Assembly: GCA_946542925.1 (NCBI GenBank)
Contig: CAMNLA010000052.1
Location: forward strand, 62,001-126,000
Origin: UBA4363 sp002393965
GTDB taxonomy: Bacteria; Bacteroidota; Bacteroidia; Bacteroidales; Paludibacteraceae
Direction of reading: 5' to 3'
Length of the DNA: 64,000 bases
Of the stretch, positions 52,913 to 61,220 are shown one piece after another (position 1 is the first letter of the stretch; every line of letters starts with the position of its first letter). Below the pieces are notes generated by a model, which searched no databases, was not told the origin of the DNA, and saw nothing but the letters and a program-made list of their open reading frames with translations. Made by a program: the position numbers and the translations under genes.

Positions 52913-52946
52913 GACACTTCACCTCCTCAGTCATTTCATTATTTTG

Positions 52947-52954
52947 TATTTTTG
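52947..52954 (+). promoter_or_regulatory. -7 box upstream of the glycosyltransferase gene
   Basis: TATTTTTG, 34 bases before the ATG. No TTG lies at the usual spacing, so the match is incomplete. Confidence 0.4.
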
Positions 52955-52988
52955 TTTTCAGAACGCTTAGTCCACAGAAATAAATTTC

Positions 52989-53972
52989 ATGATGACGGAA
53001 CCTCTGCGCATATTAGTCGTCTCACGATACCACCATGGAGAACCCTCCCCCTTCATCCCTGATCAGGTTCATCAGATAGAACGGCTGGGATACCGATTCC
53101 AATTGTTTGACATCTGCCATAATGATGCCATCCATACCGAAGGGATCGGAATTCGAGGCTATTACAATGCCTACATAAGGCTTCGTCATGCCATACGGGA
53201 TTTCCAGCCGGACATCATCCATGCTCATTATGGCATTGCAGGTCTCCTTTCCAACCTGCAACGACGTGTTCCCGTCGTGACGACGTATCACGGTTCGGAT
53301 ATCAATAATCCGAAGGTGCTGCCCCTCTCCCGTCTGTCAATGCTCCTGTCGGCACATAACATCTTTGTGTCGAGAAAAACAATGCGTATTGCCTGTGGAG
53401 AGAAGTCCGAAAAAGACTGTTCTCTGATTCCTTGTGCCGTGGATACGGAACTGTTTTGTCAGAAGGATAAACAGTCTGCAAGAAAGGCAATGGGATTAGA
53501 CCAGGATAAGAAACTGGTTCTGTTTGCCGGTTTCTTTGAAGTCGAGGTCAAGAACTACCCTTTGGCAAAAGAAACGATCGAACGATATAATCAAAAGGCT
53601 GAGCAGAAGGCACAATTGCTCGAACTGCGAGGATATTCACGTGAGGAATGCGCTACGCTGTTCAATGCGGTGGACTGCCTGCTTCTGACCTCCAAAATGG
53701 AAGGGTCGCCTCAGGTTATCAAGGAAGCCTTAGCCTGCGGATGCCCCATTGTCGCAACAGACGTAGGCGATGTAAGAGAACGGACAGAAGGAGTGGACGG
53801 CTGCTACGTGTGCGCTCCTGTATCGGAAGCCCTTTCCGATGGACTGCTGAAGGCACTGGCATCATCCGAACGGACAAAGGGAGCGGAACGGATTGTAAAG
53901 GACCGATTGGATGCCCTGTCCATTTCGAAACGCATTGCTGAAATATATGAGACCGTAAAGAAAAGATCTTAA
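52989..53972 (+). CDS. GT4-like glycosyltransferase
   Basis: 327 residues with a two-domain GT-B fold. The N-terminal half has RILVVSRYHHGEPSPFIPDQ, PDIIHAHYGIAGLLS and TTYHGSDIN. The C-terminal nucleotide-sugar half has KKLVLFAGFFEVEVKNYPLA and the GT4 signature LLTSKMEGSPQVIKEALACG with its EGxP...E acid pair. It would add a sugar to a surface glycan in the cytoplasm. The second 2-epimerase follows 36 bases later, so the two probably work on one polymer. Confidence 0.9.
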   Translation: MMTEPLRILVVSRYHHGEPSPFIPDQVHQIERLGYRFQLFDICHNDAIHTEGIGIRGYYNAYIRLRHAIRDFQPDIIHAHYGIAGLLSNLQRRVPVVTTYHGSDINNPKVLPLSRLSMLLSAHNIFVSRKTMRIACGEKSEKDCSLIPCAVDTELFCQKDKQSARKAMGLDQDKKLVLFAGFFEVEVKNYPLAKETIERYNQKAEQKAQLLELRGYSREECATLFNAVDCLLLTSKMEGSPQVIKEALACGCPIVATDVGDVRERTEGVDGCYVCAPVSEALSDGLLKALASSERTKGAERIVKDRLDALSISKRIAEIYETVKKRS

Positions 53973-54008
53973 ATAACATCCACTATTAAACCATTGGATT
54001 CAAAGACA

Positions 54009-55106
54009 ATGAAGAAAATAACACTCATAGCGGGAGCTCGCCCGAACTTCATGAAGATAGCACCTGTCATCCATGCCATTCAGAATTTCAATGGACACCA
54101 GAAAGAGGAGCATCACATCTCATTCCGACTGGTCCACACCGGACAGCATTACGATAAGGTTATGTCGCAGACGTTCTTTGACGAACTGAACATCCCCCAA
54201 CCGGATGTGAATCTGGGATGTGGCGGCGGTAGCCAGGCAGAACAGACAGCGGCTATTCTCACCGCTTTTGAACGGGACCTGAAGGAAAATCCGACCGATC
54301 TGGTCATTGTCGTGGGGGACGTCACCTCCACAATGGCTTGCACGCTCGTGGCAAAGAAGATGAATACGCCTGTCGCACATATAGAGGCAGGAATACGGTC
54401 TTTCGACATGACGATGCCGGAGGAGATCAACCGCATTGTGACGGACTCCTTGGCGGATTATTTCTTTACGACCACCACCCTGGCTGGGGATAACCTGCGC
54501 AAAAACGGTGTTCCCGATGACCGCATCTTCTTTGTCGGCAATGTCATGATCGACACGCTGATGGCCAATCGTCAGCGCTTCTGCCAACCTCCTGTCTGGA
54601 ACGATCTGAACCTGAAGGAAAAAGGCTATGTCGTGCTGACGCTTCACCGCCCTGCCAATGTGGACGAGGCTTCTCATCTCAAGGCCTTGATGTCAGCCAT
54701 CACGGATAATGTCAATGGACTTCCGGTCGTATTCCCGATTCACCCTCGAACCGCACGTATTTTCAAGGATGCGGGAGTCGAAGCGTCTAATCTGCATATC
54801 ATTGAACCACTTGGCTACCTTGAGTTTAACTATCTGGTCGAACGGTCCCTATGCGTGATTACGGATTCGGGAGGCATCACCGAGGAGACTACCGTCATGC
54901 ATGTTCCTTGCCTCACACTGCGTGACAATACCGAAAGACCCGAGACCTGCACCGTCGGTACCAATTCGCTCATCGGAACCAACCCCGCTAACCTCCCGCC
55001 GGCTCTGGAACGCCTGTTTGACGGAAGGTGGCAAAAAGGGGATGTCCCTGAACTATGGGACGGAAAGACATCGGAACGGATCGTGGAAATAATCGACAAA
55101 CTATAA
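54009..55106 (+). CDS. wecB: UDP-N-acetylglucosamine 2-epimerase, second copy
   Basis: 365 residues from the ATG at 54009; a TTG at 53994 is in frame but weaker. Motifs: AGARPNFMKIAPVIHAI, VHTGQHYDKVMSQTF, VVGDVTSTMACTLVAKK, HIEAGIRSFDMTMPEEINR, FPIHPRT, VITDSGGITEETTVMHVPCL. It differs clearly from the copy at 42569-43678 (DMTMPEEINR vs DRTQPEEQNR, NTERPETC vs ATEWVDNV), so they belong to separate subgroups and not a recent duplication. It works with the upstream glycosyltransferase by position. Confidence 0.93.
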   Translation: MKKITLIAGARPNFMKIAPVIHAIQNFNGHQKEEHHISFRLVHTGQHYDKVMSQTFFDELNIPQPDVNLGCGGGSQAEQTAAILTAFERDLKENPTDLVIVVGDVTSTMACTLVAKKMNTPVAHIEAGIRSFDMTMPEEINRIVTDSLADYFFTTTTLAGDNLRKNGVPDDRIFFVGNVMIDTLMANRQRFCQPPVWNDLNLKEKGYVVLTLHRPANVDEASHLKALMSAITDNVNGLPVVFPIHPRTARIFKDAGVEASNLHIIEPLGYLEFNYLVERSLCVITDSGGITEETTVMHVPCLTLRDNTERPETCTVGTNSLIGTNPANLPPALERLFDGRWQKGDVPELWDGKTSERIVEIIDKL

Positions 55107-55119
55107 ACACTATACGATT

Positions 55120-55875
55120 ATGGAATATTCGTTCTCAGACAAAGAGTTGGAACGCTACTCACGTAATATACTTCTGAAGGAACTCGGACCACAGGGACAG
55201 AGACGGCTCCACGATGGAAAGGTTCTGGTCATCGGAGCCGGAGGTCTCGGTTCGCCGAACCTCTTGTATCTGGCTGCCGCAGGTGTGGGTACAATAGGGG
55301 TTGCGGATAAGGATGTCATCGACCTCTCGAATCTGCAACGCCAGGTTATTCACGACACTTCCAGCGTCGGAGAGAAAAAGACAGAATCTGCCCGGCGAAG
55401 ACTACTTGCCCTGAATCCCGACATATCCGTTCGTACACATGAGGGGAGTATATCAAAGGATAATATTGCCGACATCGTGCAGGACTATGATTTTGTCATC
55501 GAAGCAACGGATCAGTCCTCGATCAAGTACCTCGTCAACGATGTCTGCACCCACCTGGGCAAGCCTTTCTGCATCGGAGGAGTTGTCCGATTCCGGGGAC
55601 AGGTGATGACATACGTCCCTGGCAGCTCGTGCTATCGTTGCATATTCCCGCATCCGGCGACGGACCTGGAGGTACCTCCGAGTTCGAAGGTCGGTATCCT
55701 GGGCGCTGTTCCGGGTGTCATAGGTTGTATCCAAGCTACTGAGGCTATCAAATACCTGAGTGGAATAGGTGACCTGCTGACCAACCGACTGCTGACGTTC
55801 GATGCTCTCACCATGCAATTCAACACCCTGGAATTAAGCAGAAATAGCGAATGTCCGGTTTGCGGCAATAAATAG
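55120..55875 (+). CDS. MoeB/ThiF/HesA family adenylyltransferase (E1-like)
   Basis: 251 residues. It starts YSRNILLKELGPQGQRRLHDG, with the ATP loop VLVIGAGGLGSPNLLYLAAAG, the Asp/Asn-rich DLSNLQRQVIHDTS, IEATDQSS and zinc cysteines in GSSCYRCIFPHP and CPVCGNK. Such enzymes activate the C-terminus of a ubiquitin-like sulfur carrier (MoaD or ThiS) by adenylation. No sulfur-carrier, moa or thi gene lies in the window, so the partner is unknown. It sits 13 bases after the epimerase and 55 bases before an esterase gene. Confidence 0.88.
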   Translation: MEYSFSDKELERYSRNILLKELGPQGQRRLHDGKVLVIGAGGLGSPNLLYLAAAGVGTIGVADKDVIDLSNLQRQVIHDTSSVGEKKTESARRRLLALNPDISVRTHEGSISKDNIADIVQDYDFVIEATDQSSIKYLVNDVCTHLGKPFCIGGVVRFRGQVMTYVPGSSCYRCIFPHPATDLEVPPSSKVGILGAVPGVIGCIQATEAIKYLSGIGDLLTNRLLTFDALTMQFNTLELSRNSECPVCGNK

Positions 55876-55930
55876 AATTTCTTCGCGGAAAAAAAACGCC
55901 TGCTACCTGACGGTCTAATGAATAGTCGAA

Positions 55931-56680
55931 ATGGAAATCAGATACTATAAGGAACACAGCTGGATCTTGAACCGCGACATGGAGTTTAAAATCTATGGTC
56001 GAAGTGGAGGCAAACTATGTATTGCCTTCGCACCGGAAAACGGACGTTTCTATGATTACGAGAATTTCGGCATGATAGAATCGCTCGCTCCCTGGATTGA
56101 GAGCGGACGGCTGCAGGTGGTCACTCCCGACAGCATCGACGCCGAGACATGGAACAATCAGAGTGCCACCCCCCGACAGCGTATCGAACAGCAGGAACGG
56201 TGGTTTCGCTACATTACGGATGAACTGTTCGGATGGGTGGTAGGTATCAACGGACATCTCGGTCAGCGCGCCATCGTCACAGGATGCAGCATGGGCGCCA
56301 CCCATAGCAGCCTCTTCTTTTTCCGACGACCAGATCTGTTCGACACGCTGATAGCACAGAGTGGCATTTACAATGCCAGCCATTTCTTTCATGACTACAT
56401 GGACAATCTGATCTACGAGAACTCTCCTGTCCACTTCCTGCCACACATGGCCCCCTCGCATTTCTACATGGCTCTGTACCGGAGCAGCCGCATCATCTGT
56501 TGTTCCGGACAAGGAGCATGGGAAAAAACGGCATTGGACGAGACACACGCTCTGGAAAGAGTCCTCAAAGAAAAGGACATACCCGCCTGGTTCGACTATT
56601 GGGGACTGGACGTGGGACATGAATGGTATTGGTGGAAGAAACAGATGGTCTATCACATGGAGAAACTGATGCCTTGGTAG
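55931..56680 (+). CDS. Alpha/beta-hydrolase, esterase D/S-formylglutathione-hydrolase-like fold
   Basis: 249 residues of the putative esterase family. The nucleophile elbow is VTGCSMGATHSS (Ser about residue 120), a C-terminal acid/His region is present (FDYWGLDVGHEWYWWKKQM), and the N-terminus RDMEFKIYGRSGGK builds the first strands. No signal peptide, so it is cytoplasmic. The substrate is unknown. The position after the E1-like gene and 22 bases before an exported pectinesterase suggests co-transcription but not a shared job. Confidence 0.8.
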   Translation: MEIRYYKEHSWILNRDMEFKIYGRSGGKLCIAFAPENGRFYDYENFGMIESLAPWIESGRLQVVTPDSIDAETWNNQSATPRQRIEQQERWFRYITDELFGWVVGINGHLGQRAIVTGCSMGATHSSLFFFRRPDLFDTLIAQSGIYNASHFFHDYMDNLIYENSPVHFLPHMAPSHFYMALYRSSRIICCSGQGAWEKTALDETHALERVLKEKDIPAWFDYWGLDVGHEWYWWKKQMVYHMEKLMPW

Positions 56681-56702
56681 AAAGAACATAAAAAAAAACG
56701 AT

Positions 56703-57692
56703 ATGATAATGAGAACACGACTTTTCCTTCTTCTCGCTTGGACCGCATGGTGGTTCTCAGCTAATGCAGCCGGCGAGCGTTACGACATTCTGGTTGCTCA
56801 AGACGGAAGCGGTGACTTTACCTCAGTACAGGAGGCCATCCTTTCTGTTCGGGCTGAGATGCAGACTCGCAAGACGATCTACATCAAGAACGGCGTGTAC
56901 CGGGAGAAGGTCGTCGTCCCGACATGGGCAATGAATGTGACCCTAAAGGGTGAAAGCCGGGATGGTGTCATCATCCGCTGGTCGGATCATGCCAATATGC
57001 CATGGGCGGAAACGGGGAAAAAGATGGGGACATTCCGTACCTACACGCTGCTGGTTCAGGGACATGGCTTCACAGCAGAGAATCTGACCATCGAGAACGA
57101 TGCTCCCGAACTGGGTCAGGCTGTGGCACTCCACGTGGAAGGAGACCGGGCAAGTTTCATCAACTGCCGCATCATCGGAAACCAGGATACAATCTATGCC
57201 GGCAGCGAGAAAAGCCGTCAGTATTATGAGAACTGCTATATAGAGGGGACAACGGACTACGTGTTCGGAGCCGCAACGGCCTGGTTCGAAGGATGTACGC
57301 TGCATTGCAAGAAGAATTCGTATATCACAGCACCGAGCACACCGCAATACAAGGAGTACGGATTCTTTTTCCACCGTTGCCGGGTCGAAAGCAATGCCGA
57401 AATAACGAAGGTTTATCTCGGACGGCCGTGGCGGCCCTATGGGATGAGCGTATGGATAGACTGCGAACTGAACGGATGTGTGCGACCGGAGGGTTGGGAC
57501 AACTGGCGCAACCCAGACAACGAAAAGACAGCACGGTTCGCTGAATACGGCAGTCGCGGCGAGGGAGCTCAAAGCAATAAGAGAGTGACTTGGGCTGAAA
57601 CGGCCTCTTTGAAGAAAGCACGGAAATACAGCATCGAAAGAGTTCTCGGAGCAGGCGACCATTGGAATCCTTCTGTTAGGAAACAAAAATAA
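56703..57692 (+). CDS. Exported pectinesterase (carbohydrate esterase family 8)
   Basis: 329 residues. The signal peptide (LFLLLAWTAWWFSANAAG, cleavage about residue 22) is followed by a right-handed beta-helix. Family landmarks are VAQDGSGDFTSVQEAI, the catalytic GNQDTIYAGS (Gln/Asp) and GTTDYVFGAATAWF (Asp), and LGRPWRPYGMSVW (Arg). It would remove methyl groups from pectin in the periplasm. No pectate lyase or SusC/SusD pair is nearby. The only other uronate-related gene in the window is the KdgK-like kinase far away. Confidence 0.92.
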   Translation: MIMRTRLFLLLAWTAWWFSANAAGERYDILVAQDGSGDFTSVQEAILSVRAEMQTRKTIYIKNGVYREKVVVPTWAMNVTLKGESRDGVIIRWSDHANMPWAETGKKMGTFRTYTLLVQGHGFTAENLTIENDAPELGQAVALHVEGDRASFINCRIIGNQDTIYAGSEKSRQYYENCYIEGTTDYVFGAATAWFEGCTLHCKKNSYITAPSTPQYKEYGFFFHRCRVESNAEITKVYLGRPWRPYGMSVWIDCELNGCVRPEGWDNWRNPDNEKTARFAEYGSRGEGAQSNKRVTWAETASLKKARKYSIERVLGAGDHWNPSVRKQK

Positions 57693-57704
57693 TTTTGCAA
57701 TTTA

Positions 57705-57735
57705 TTTGGATTTAGAAAAATAATGTTGATATTTG
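57705..57735 (+). promoter_or_regulatory. Promoter of the trp operon
   Basis: TTTG (57705-57708), a 19-base spacer and GATATTTG (57728-57735), a one-base variant of TAnnTTTG. Transcription would start near 57742, 24 bases before the leader peptide ATG. Confidence 0.65.
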
Positions 57736-57765
57736 CACCGAATTACAGTCATAGAGACAATAATA

Positions 57766-57831
57766 ATGACAAATAACAGACAAATAGCATTCGGCTTCTG
57801 GTGGTGGCACTTACAAATTCCGCGTTTGTGA
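57766..57831 (+). CDS. trpL: trp leader peptide with three consecutive Trp codons
   Basis: A 21-residue frame, MTNNRQIAFGFWWWHLQIPR followed by one Leu, with TGG-TGG-TGG at 57799-57807 and stop at 57829-57831. It lies between the trp promoter and the terminator hairpin ahead of trpB. Three adjacent Trp codons in so short a peptide at this place are the mark of a ribosome-mediated attenuator: when charged tRNA-Trp is scarce the ribosome stalls on them and the downstream RNA folds into an antiterminator. Confidence 0.88.
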   Translation: MTNNRQIAFGFWWWHLQIPRL

Positions 57832-57914
57832 GGTGCACTGCTTTTGTCGTCTGACTGAATAATAAAAAAATAAAACGAAAGGCTTGCGTAACTCACGCAA
57901 GCCTTTCTTGTTTT
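57807..57914 (+). promoter_or_regulatory. trp attenuator: pause hairpin, antiterminator and terminator
   Basis: Three alternative structures are visible. (1) GCACTTACAAA (57807-57817) pairs with TTTGTGAGGTGC (57825-57836), one base bulged. (2) The antiterminator GCTTTTGTCGT (57840-57850) pairs with ACGAAAGGC (57875-57883), two bases bulged. (3) The terminator GAAAGGCTTGCGT (57877-57889) pairs perfectly with ACGCAAGCCTTTC (57895-57907) around AACTC, then TTGTTTT. Structures 2 and 3 share 57877-57883 and exclude each other. A ribosome at the leader stop would cover the 5' part of the antiterminator, favouring termination. Confidence 0.85.
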
Positions 57915-57959
57915 CATACAGTATCAGATTCCCGAAAAAATATTAACAACATAAAAACC

Positions 57960-59138
57960 ATGAAAATACAAATTGACGAAAACGGATATTACGGAAGATA
58001 TGGCGGTGCTTTTATTCCTGAGATTCTGCACCGTAATTTTGAAGAACTGAGCAGTCGGTATCTGGATATTCTGGAGGATTCGGACTTCCAGAAAGAATTC
58101 CGACAGATGCTGCACGACTATGTAGGCCGCCCTACCCCGCTCTACTATGCCAGCCGACTGTCTGAAGCTGTCAACGCACGGATCTATCTCAAGCGTGAGG
58201 ACTTGAATCATACCGGCGCTCACAAAATCAATAATGCTCTGGGACAGATCCTGATGGCTCGCAAGATGGGCAAGAAACGGATTCTTGCCGAAACGGGAGC
58301 CGGACAGCACGGCGTGGCAACAGCCACCGTGGCAGCGCTGTTTAATATGGAGTGTATCGTCTATATGGGCGAGACCGACGTAGAACGTCAGCAACTCAAC
58401 GTGCAGAAGATGAAAATGTTAGGCGCAAAGGTCGTTCCTGTAAAGTCTGGAAACAGGACACTGAAGGATGCTACGAACGAAGCTTTCAGGGACTGGTGCA
58501 ACCATCCGGATGATACGTTCTACATTATCGGCTCAGCCGTAGGTGCAAAACCCTACCCCGACCTTGTCGCTCGTCTCCAATCGGTAATCAGCGAAGAGAT
58601 CAAGAAACAGCTGATGGAAAAAGAAGGACGGGACTGTCCGGACTATCTGATTGCCTGCGTAGGAGGTGGAAGCAATGCGGCAGGAACGTTCTATCACTAT
58701 CTCAACGATGAACGGGTCAGACTCATTGAGGCTGAAGCCGCCGGACAGGGAATAGACACAGGCAAGACAGCCGCCACAATCCATTGCGGTACGGAAGGAA
58801 TCCTGCATGGTAGCCGATCACTCGTCATGCAGACGGATGATGGACAGATTATCGAACCCTACTCTATCTCCGCCGGACTCGACTATCCGGGCATCGGACC
58901 TCTGCATGCGCATCTCTCTGAGATAGGACGGACTCAGGTCCTTGCAATCACGGACGATGAAGCATTGAAGGCTGCTTATGAACTGACACGACTGGAAGGA
59001 ATCATACCGGCCATGGAGAGTGCCCATGCACTGGCTGCACTTCATAAATTAAAGTTCCTCCCTGAGGATATCGTCGTGCTGACTGTCAGCGGACGGGGTG
59101 ACAAGGACATGCCAAGTTTCATTGCCCATTTCTCCTGA
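57960..59138 (+). CDS. trpB: Tryptophan synthase beta chain
   Basis: 392 residues. It condenses indole with serine using PLP. The PLP lysine lies in HTGAHKINNALGQ (Lys about residue 89), with AETGAGQHGVATATVAAL, the phosphate loop CVGGGSNAAGTFY and the C-terminal VSGRGDKDMPSF. It is first in the operon, whereas trpA is last, so the two subunits are made from opposite ends of the mRNA. The leader attenuator lies immediately upstream. Confidence 0.98.
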   Translation: MKIQIDENGYYGRYGGAFIPEILHRNFEELSSRYLDILEDSDFQKEFRQMLHDYVGRPTPLYYASRLSEAVNARIYLKREDLNHTGAHKINNALGQILMARKMGKKRILAETGAGQHGVATATVAALFNMECIVYMGETDVERQQLNVQKMKMLGAKVVPVKSGNRTLKDATNEAFRDWCNHPDDTFYIIGSAVGAKPYPDLVARLQSVISEEIKKQLMEKEGRDCPDYLIACVGGGSNAAGTFYHYLNDERVRLIEAEAAGQGIDTGKTAATIHCGTEGILHGSRSLVMQTDDGQIIEPYSISAGLDYPGIGPLHAHLSEIGRTQVLAITDDEALKAAYELTRLEGIIPAMESAHALAALHKLKFLPEDIVVLTVSGRGDKDMPSFIAHFS

Positions 59139-59185
59139 TCCACGCAAAAAAAAAAACAAATCACATCCAAACAAGAGAAATAATC

Positions 59186-60595
59186 ATGAAGACCTACACC
59201 ATCACCGTTAATTCCAAGAAATTCCTGGGTGACCTACTGACACCAGTCGGCATCTACCCGAAGGTACGAGACCTGTATGTCCACAGCATTCTGCTGGAAA
59301 GTTCCGACTACAACAGCATCGACCGCAGTAACTCATACATTGCTTTCAATCCGATTGCCTCTTTTTCGGTCAAGGACGGTGTCATTACAACCACCACTCC
59401 TGACGGACAGTCTATTCAGAGTCCCGTCCGGGACAAGAACTCCGTTCCCGATGCCTTTCTGGCGTTCACAAGACAGTTCGAGATCAGCAAGGAGGACTTG
59501 GCGAAAGGGACAAACGGCTTTTTCGGCTACTCCGCCTACGAAGCCGTGCAATACTATGAGGATGTGCAACTGCACGCTGAGAAACTGAACGAGAATGATC
59601 TGCCAGAGATCCACTATGAATTTTTTAAGTACGTCATTACGTTCAACCATTACAAGAACGAGATCTGTATCATCGAGAATCTTCTCCATGGAGAGACGGA
59701 GAGCGCACTCTCTGTCATTGAGAAAATCATCAACAACCCTATCGTAAATGCTTTCGACTTCCACATGGAAGGAGAAGAGCAGAAGAATATCAGTGATGAG
59801 GAGTACAAGCAGATGGTACGAAAAGGGAAGGACGCATGCCAGAGAGGGGATGTTTTCCAGATTGTGCTGTCACGCCGCTTTTCACAAGGGTACAGAGGCG
59901 ACGACTTCATGTTGTACCGAACCCTTCGGAGCATCAATCCGTCTCCCTATCTGTTCTATTTCGACTTCGGCAGCTACCGTATCTTCGGCAGTTCTCCGGA
60001 AGTGCATCTGCGCATTGCCAACCATAAGGCCCATATCATGCCTATCGCGGGGACAATGAAAAGGACAGGAAAGGATGAGGAAGATGAGAAAATAGCCGAA
60101 CAACTGCTTCATGACCCAAAGGAGAATGCCGAACATATCATGCTTGTCGATCTGGCACGGAACGACCTGAGTCGCAATACCGAGAATGTCCATGTAGAGT
60201 CTCTGCGGACCGTCCAGTATTACTCCCACGTCATCCACCTTGTCTCCAGCGTTGTGGGAACGGTACCGGAGGGAAGTAATACCATGCGGCTTTTTGCCGA
60301 TACATTCCCGGCAGGAACGCTCAGTGGAGCGCCGAAAGTACGTGCCATGCAGTTGATTGATAGCATCGAGTCACACGACCGGGGGTTCTACGGAGGGTGT
60401 ATCGGCATCGTAGGACTGGATGGCAGTTGCAACCAGGCCATCACCATCCGCTCCTTCCTCTCGCGGAACAACCGTCTGTACTATCAGGCAGGAGCCGGCA
60501 TCGTTGCCAGGTCTGACGAGGAAAGCGAACTGCAGGAGGTCAACAACAAACTGGCAGCTCTCAGACGCGCCATGCATATTGCACAAGAATACTGA
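59186..60595 (+). CDS. trpE: Anthranilate synthase component I
   Basis: 469 residues. It makes anthranilate from chorismate with ammonia from TrpG. The Trp feedback site LLESSDYNSIDRSNSYI is near residue 35, and the chorismate-binding domain has FQIVLSRRF, GSSPEVHLRI, PIAGTMKRTGKDEEDE and GCIGIVGLDG. The LLES motif predicts inhibition by tryptophan. It lies 47 bases after trpB. Confidence 0.97.
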   Translation: MKTYTITVNSKKFLGDLLTPVGIYPKVRDLYVHSILLESSDYNSIDRSNSYIAFNPIASFSVKDGVITTTTPDGQSIQSPVRDKNSVPDAFLAFTRQFEISKEDLAKGTNGFFGYSAYEAVQYYEDVQLHAEKLNENDLPEIHYEFFKYVITFNHYKNEICIIENLLHGETESALSVIEKIINNPIVNAFDFHMEGEEQKNISDEEYKQMVRKGKDACQRGDVFQIVLSRRFSQGYRGDDFMLYRTLRSINPSPYLFYFDFGSYRIFGSSPEVHLRIANHKAHIMPIAGTMKRTGKDEEDEKIAEQLLHDPKENAEHIMLVDLARNDLSRNTENVHVESLRTVQYYSHVIHLVSSVVGTVPEGSNTMRLFADTFPAGTLSGAPKVRAMQLIDSIESHDRGFYGGCIGIVGLDGSCNQAITIRSFLSRNNRLYYQAGAGIVARSDEESELQEVNNKLAALRRAMHIAQEY

Positions 60596-60598
60596 AAA

Positions 60599-61177
60599 AT
60601 GATAAAACTCATGAAGATACTCATATTTGATAACTACGACTCTTTTACCTATAATATCGTACAGATAGTGAAGGACTTGGGATTCCAACCGGACATCCGT
60701 CGCAACGACCGCATCAGTCTTGACGAGGTGAAACAGTATGATAAGATCATTCTCTCTCCCGGTCCGGGACTTCCCTCCGAAAGTGGAATCCTGAATGATC
60801 TGATCCGAACGTATGCTCCGACAAAAAGCATCTTCGGCATCTGCTTGGGAGAACAGGCTATCGGAGAAGTTTTCGGGGCACGGCTGCTGAATCTTCCGAC
60901 GGTTTTTCACGGTGTCAGCACACCTATTCACACCACCGTCAGCGACGAATATACCTTCGACGGCATTCCGCAGACTTTCTCTGCCGGACGCTATCACTCC
61001 TGGGTGGTGGATAAACAGAATCTCCCACCCGATCTGCAGATCACCGCAGAGAGCGACGAGGGATTGATCATGGGACTGCGACACACCAGGTATGACGTCC
61101 GTGGCGTACAGTTCCACCCCGAGAGCGTATTGACACCACAGGGATCGGAGATCATCCGAAATTTCCTGACGCACTGA
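60599..61177 (+). CDS. trpG: Anthranilate synthase component II (glutamine amidotransferase)
   Basis: 192 residues from the ATG at 60599, 3 bases after trpE; an ATG at 60611 gives the shorter family-typical MKILIFDNYDSFTYN. Class I amidotransferase: the nucleophile Cys is in FGICLGEQAIGEVFG, and the catalytic His and Glu in VQFHPESVLTP. The residue after CLG is Glu where most homologues have His (GHQ), a visible but non-catalytic change. It supplies ammonia to TrpE. Confidence 0.96.
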   Translation: MIKLMKILIFDNYDSFTYNIVQIVKDLGFQPDIRRNDRISLDEVKQYDKIILSPGPGLPSESGILNDLIRTYAPTKSIFGICLGEQAIGEVFGARLLNLPTVFHGVSTPIHTTVSDEYTFDGIPQTFSAGRYHSWVVDKQNLPPDLQITAESDEGLIMGLRHTRYDVRGVQFHPESVLTPQGSEIIRNFLTH

Positions 61178-61220
61178 AACAAAAAAAAAGGAAGATTACA
61201 TCACATAAGAGAACAGAATC

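Larger units (their letters stand above)
52618..52988. other. Intergenic region with a terminator far from the upstream gene
   Basis: About 370 non-coding bases. A clear terminator lies at 52869-52912, some 250 bases after the mccA-like stop, so the stretch between could be a long 3' UTR or hold a small RNA. No promoter match of quality was found within it. Confidence 0.5.

Noticed and set aside
52633..52917. 94-codon minus-strand frame between the mccA-like gene and the glycosyltransferase
   Set aside because: It reads through a terminator hairpin, has no start context and resembles no protein.
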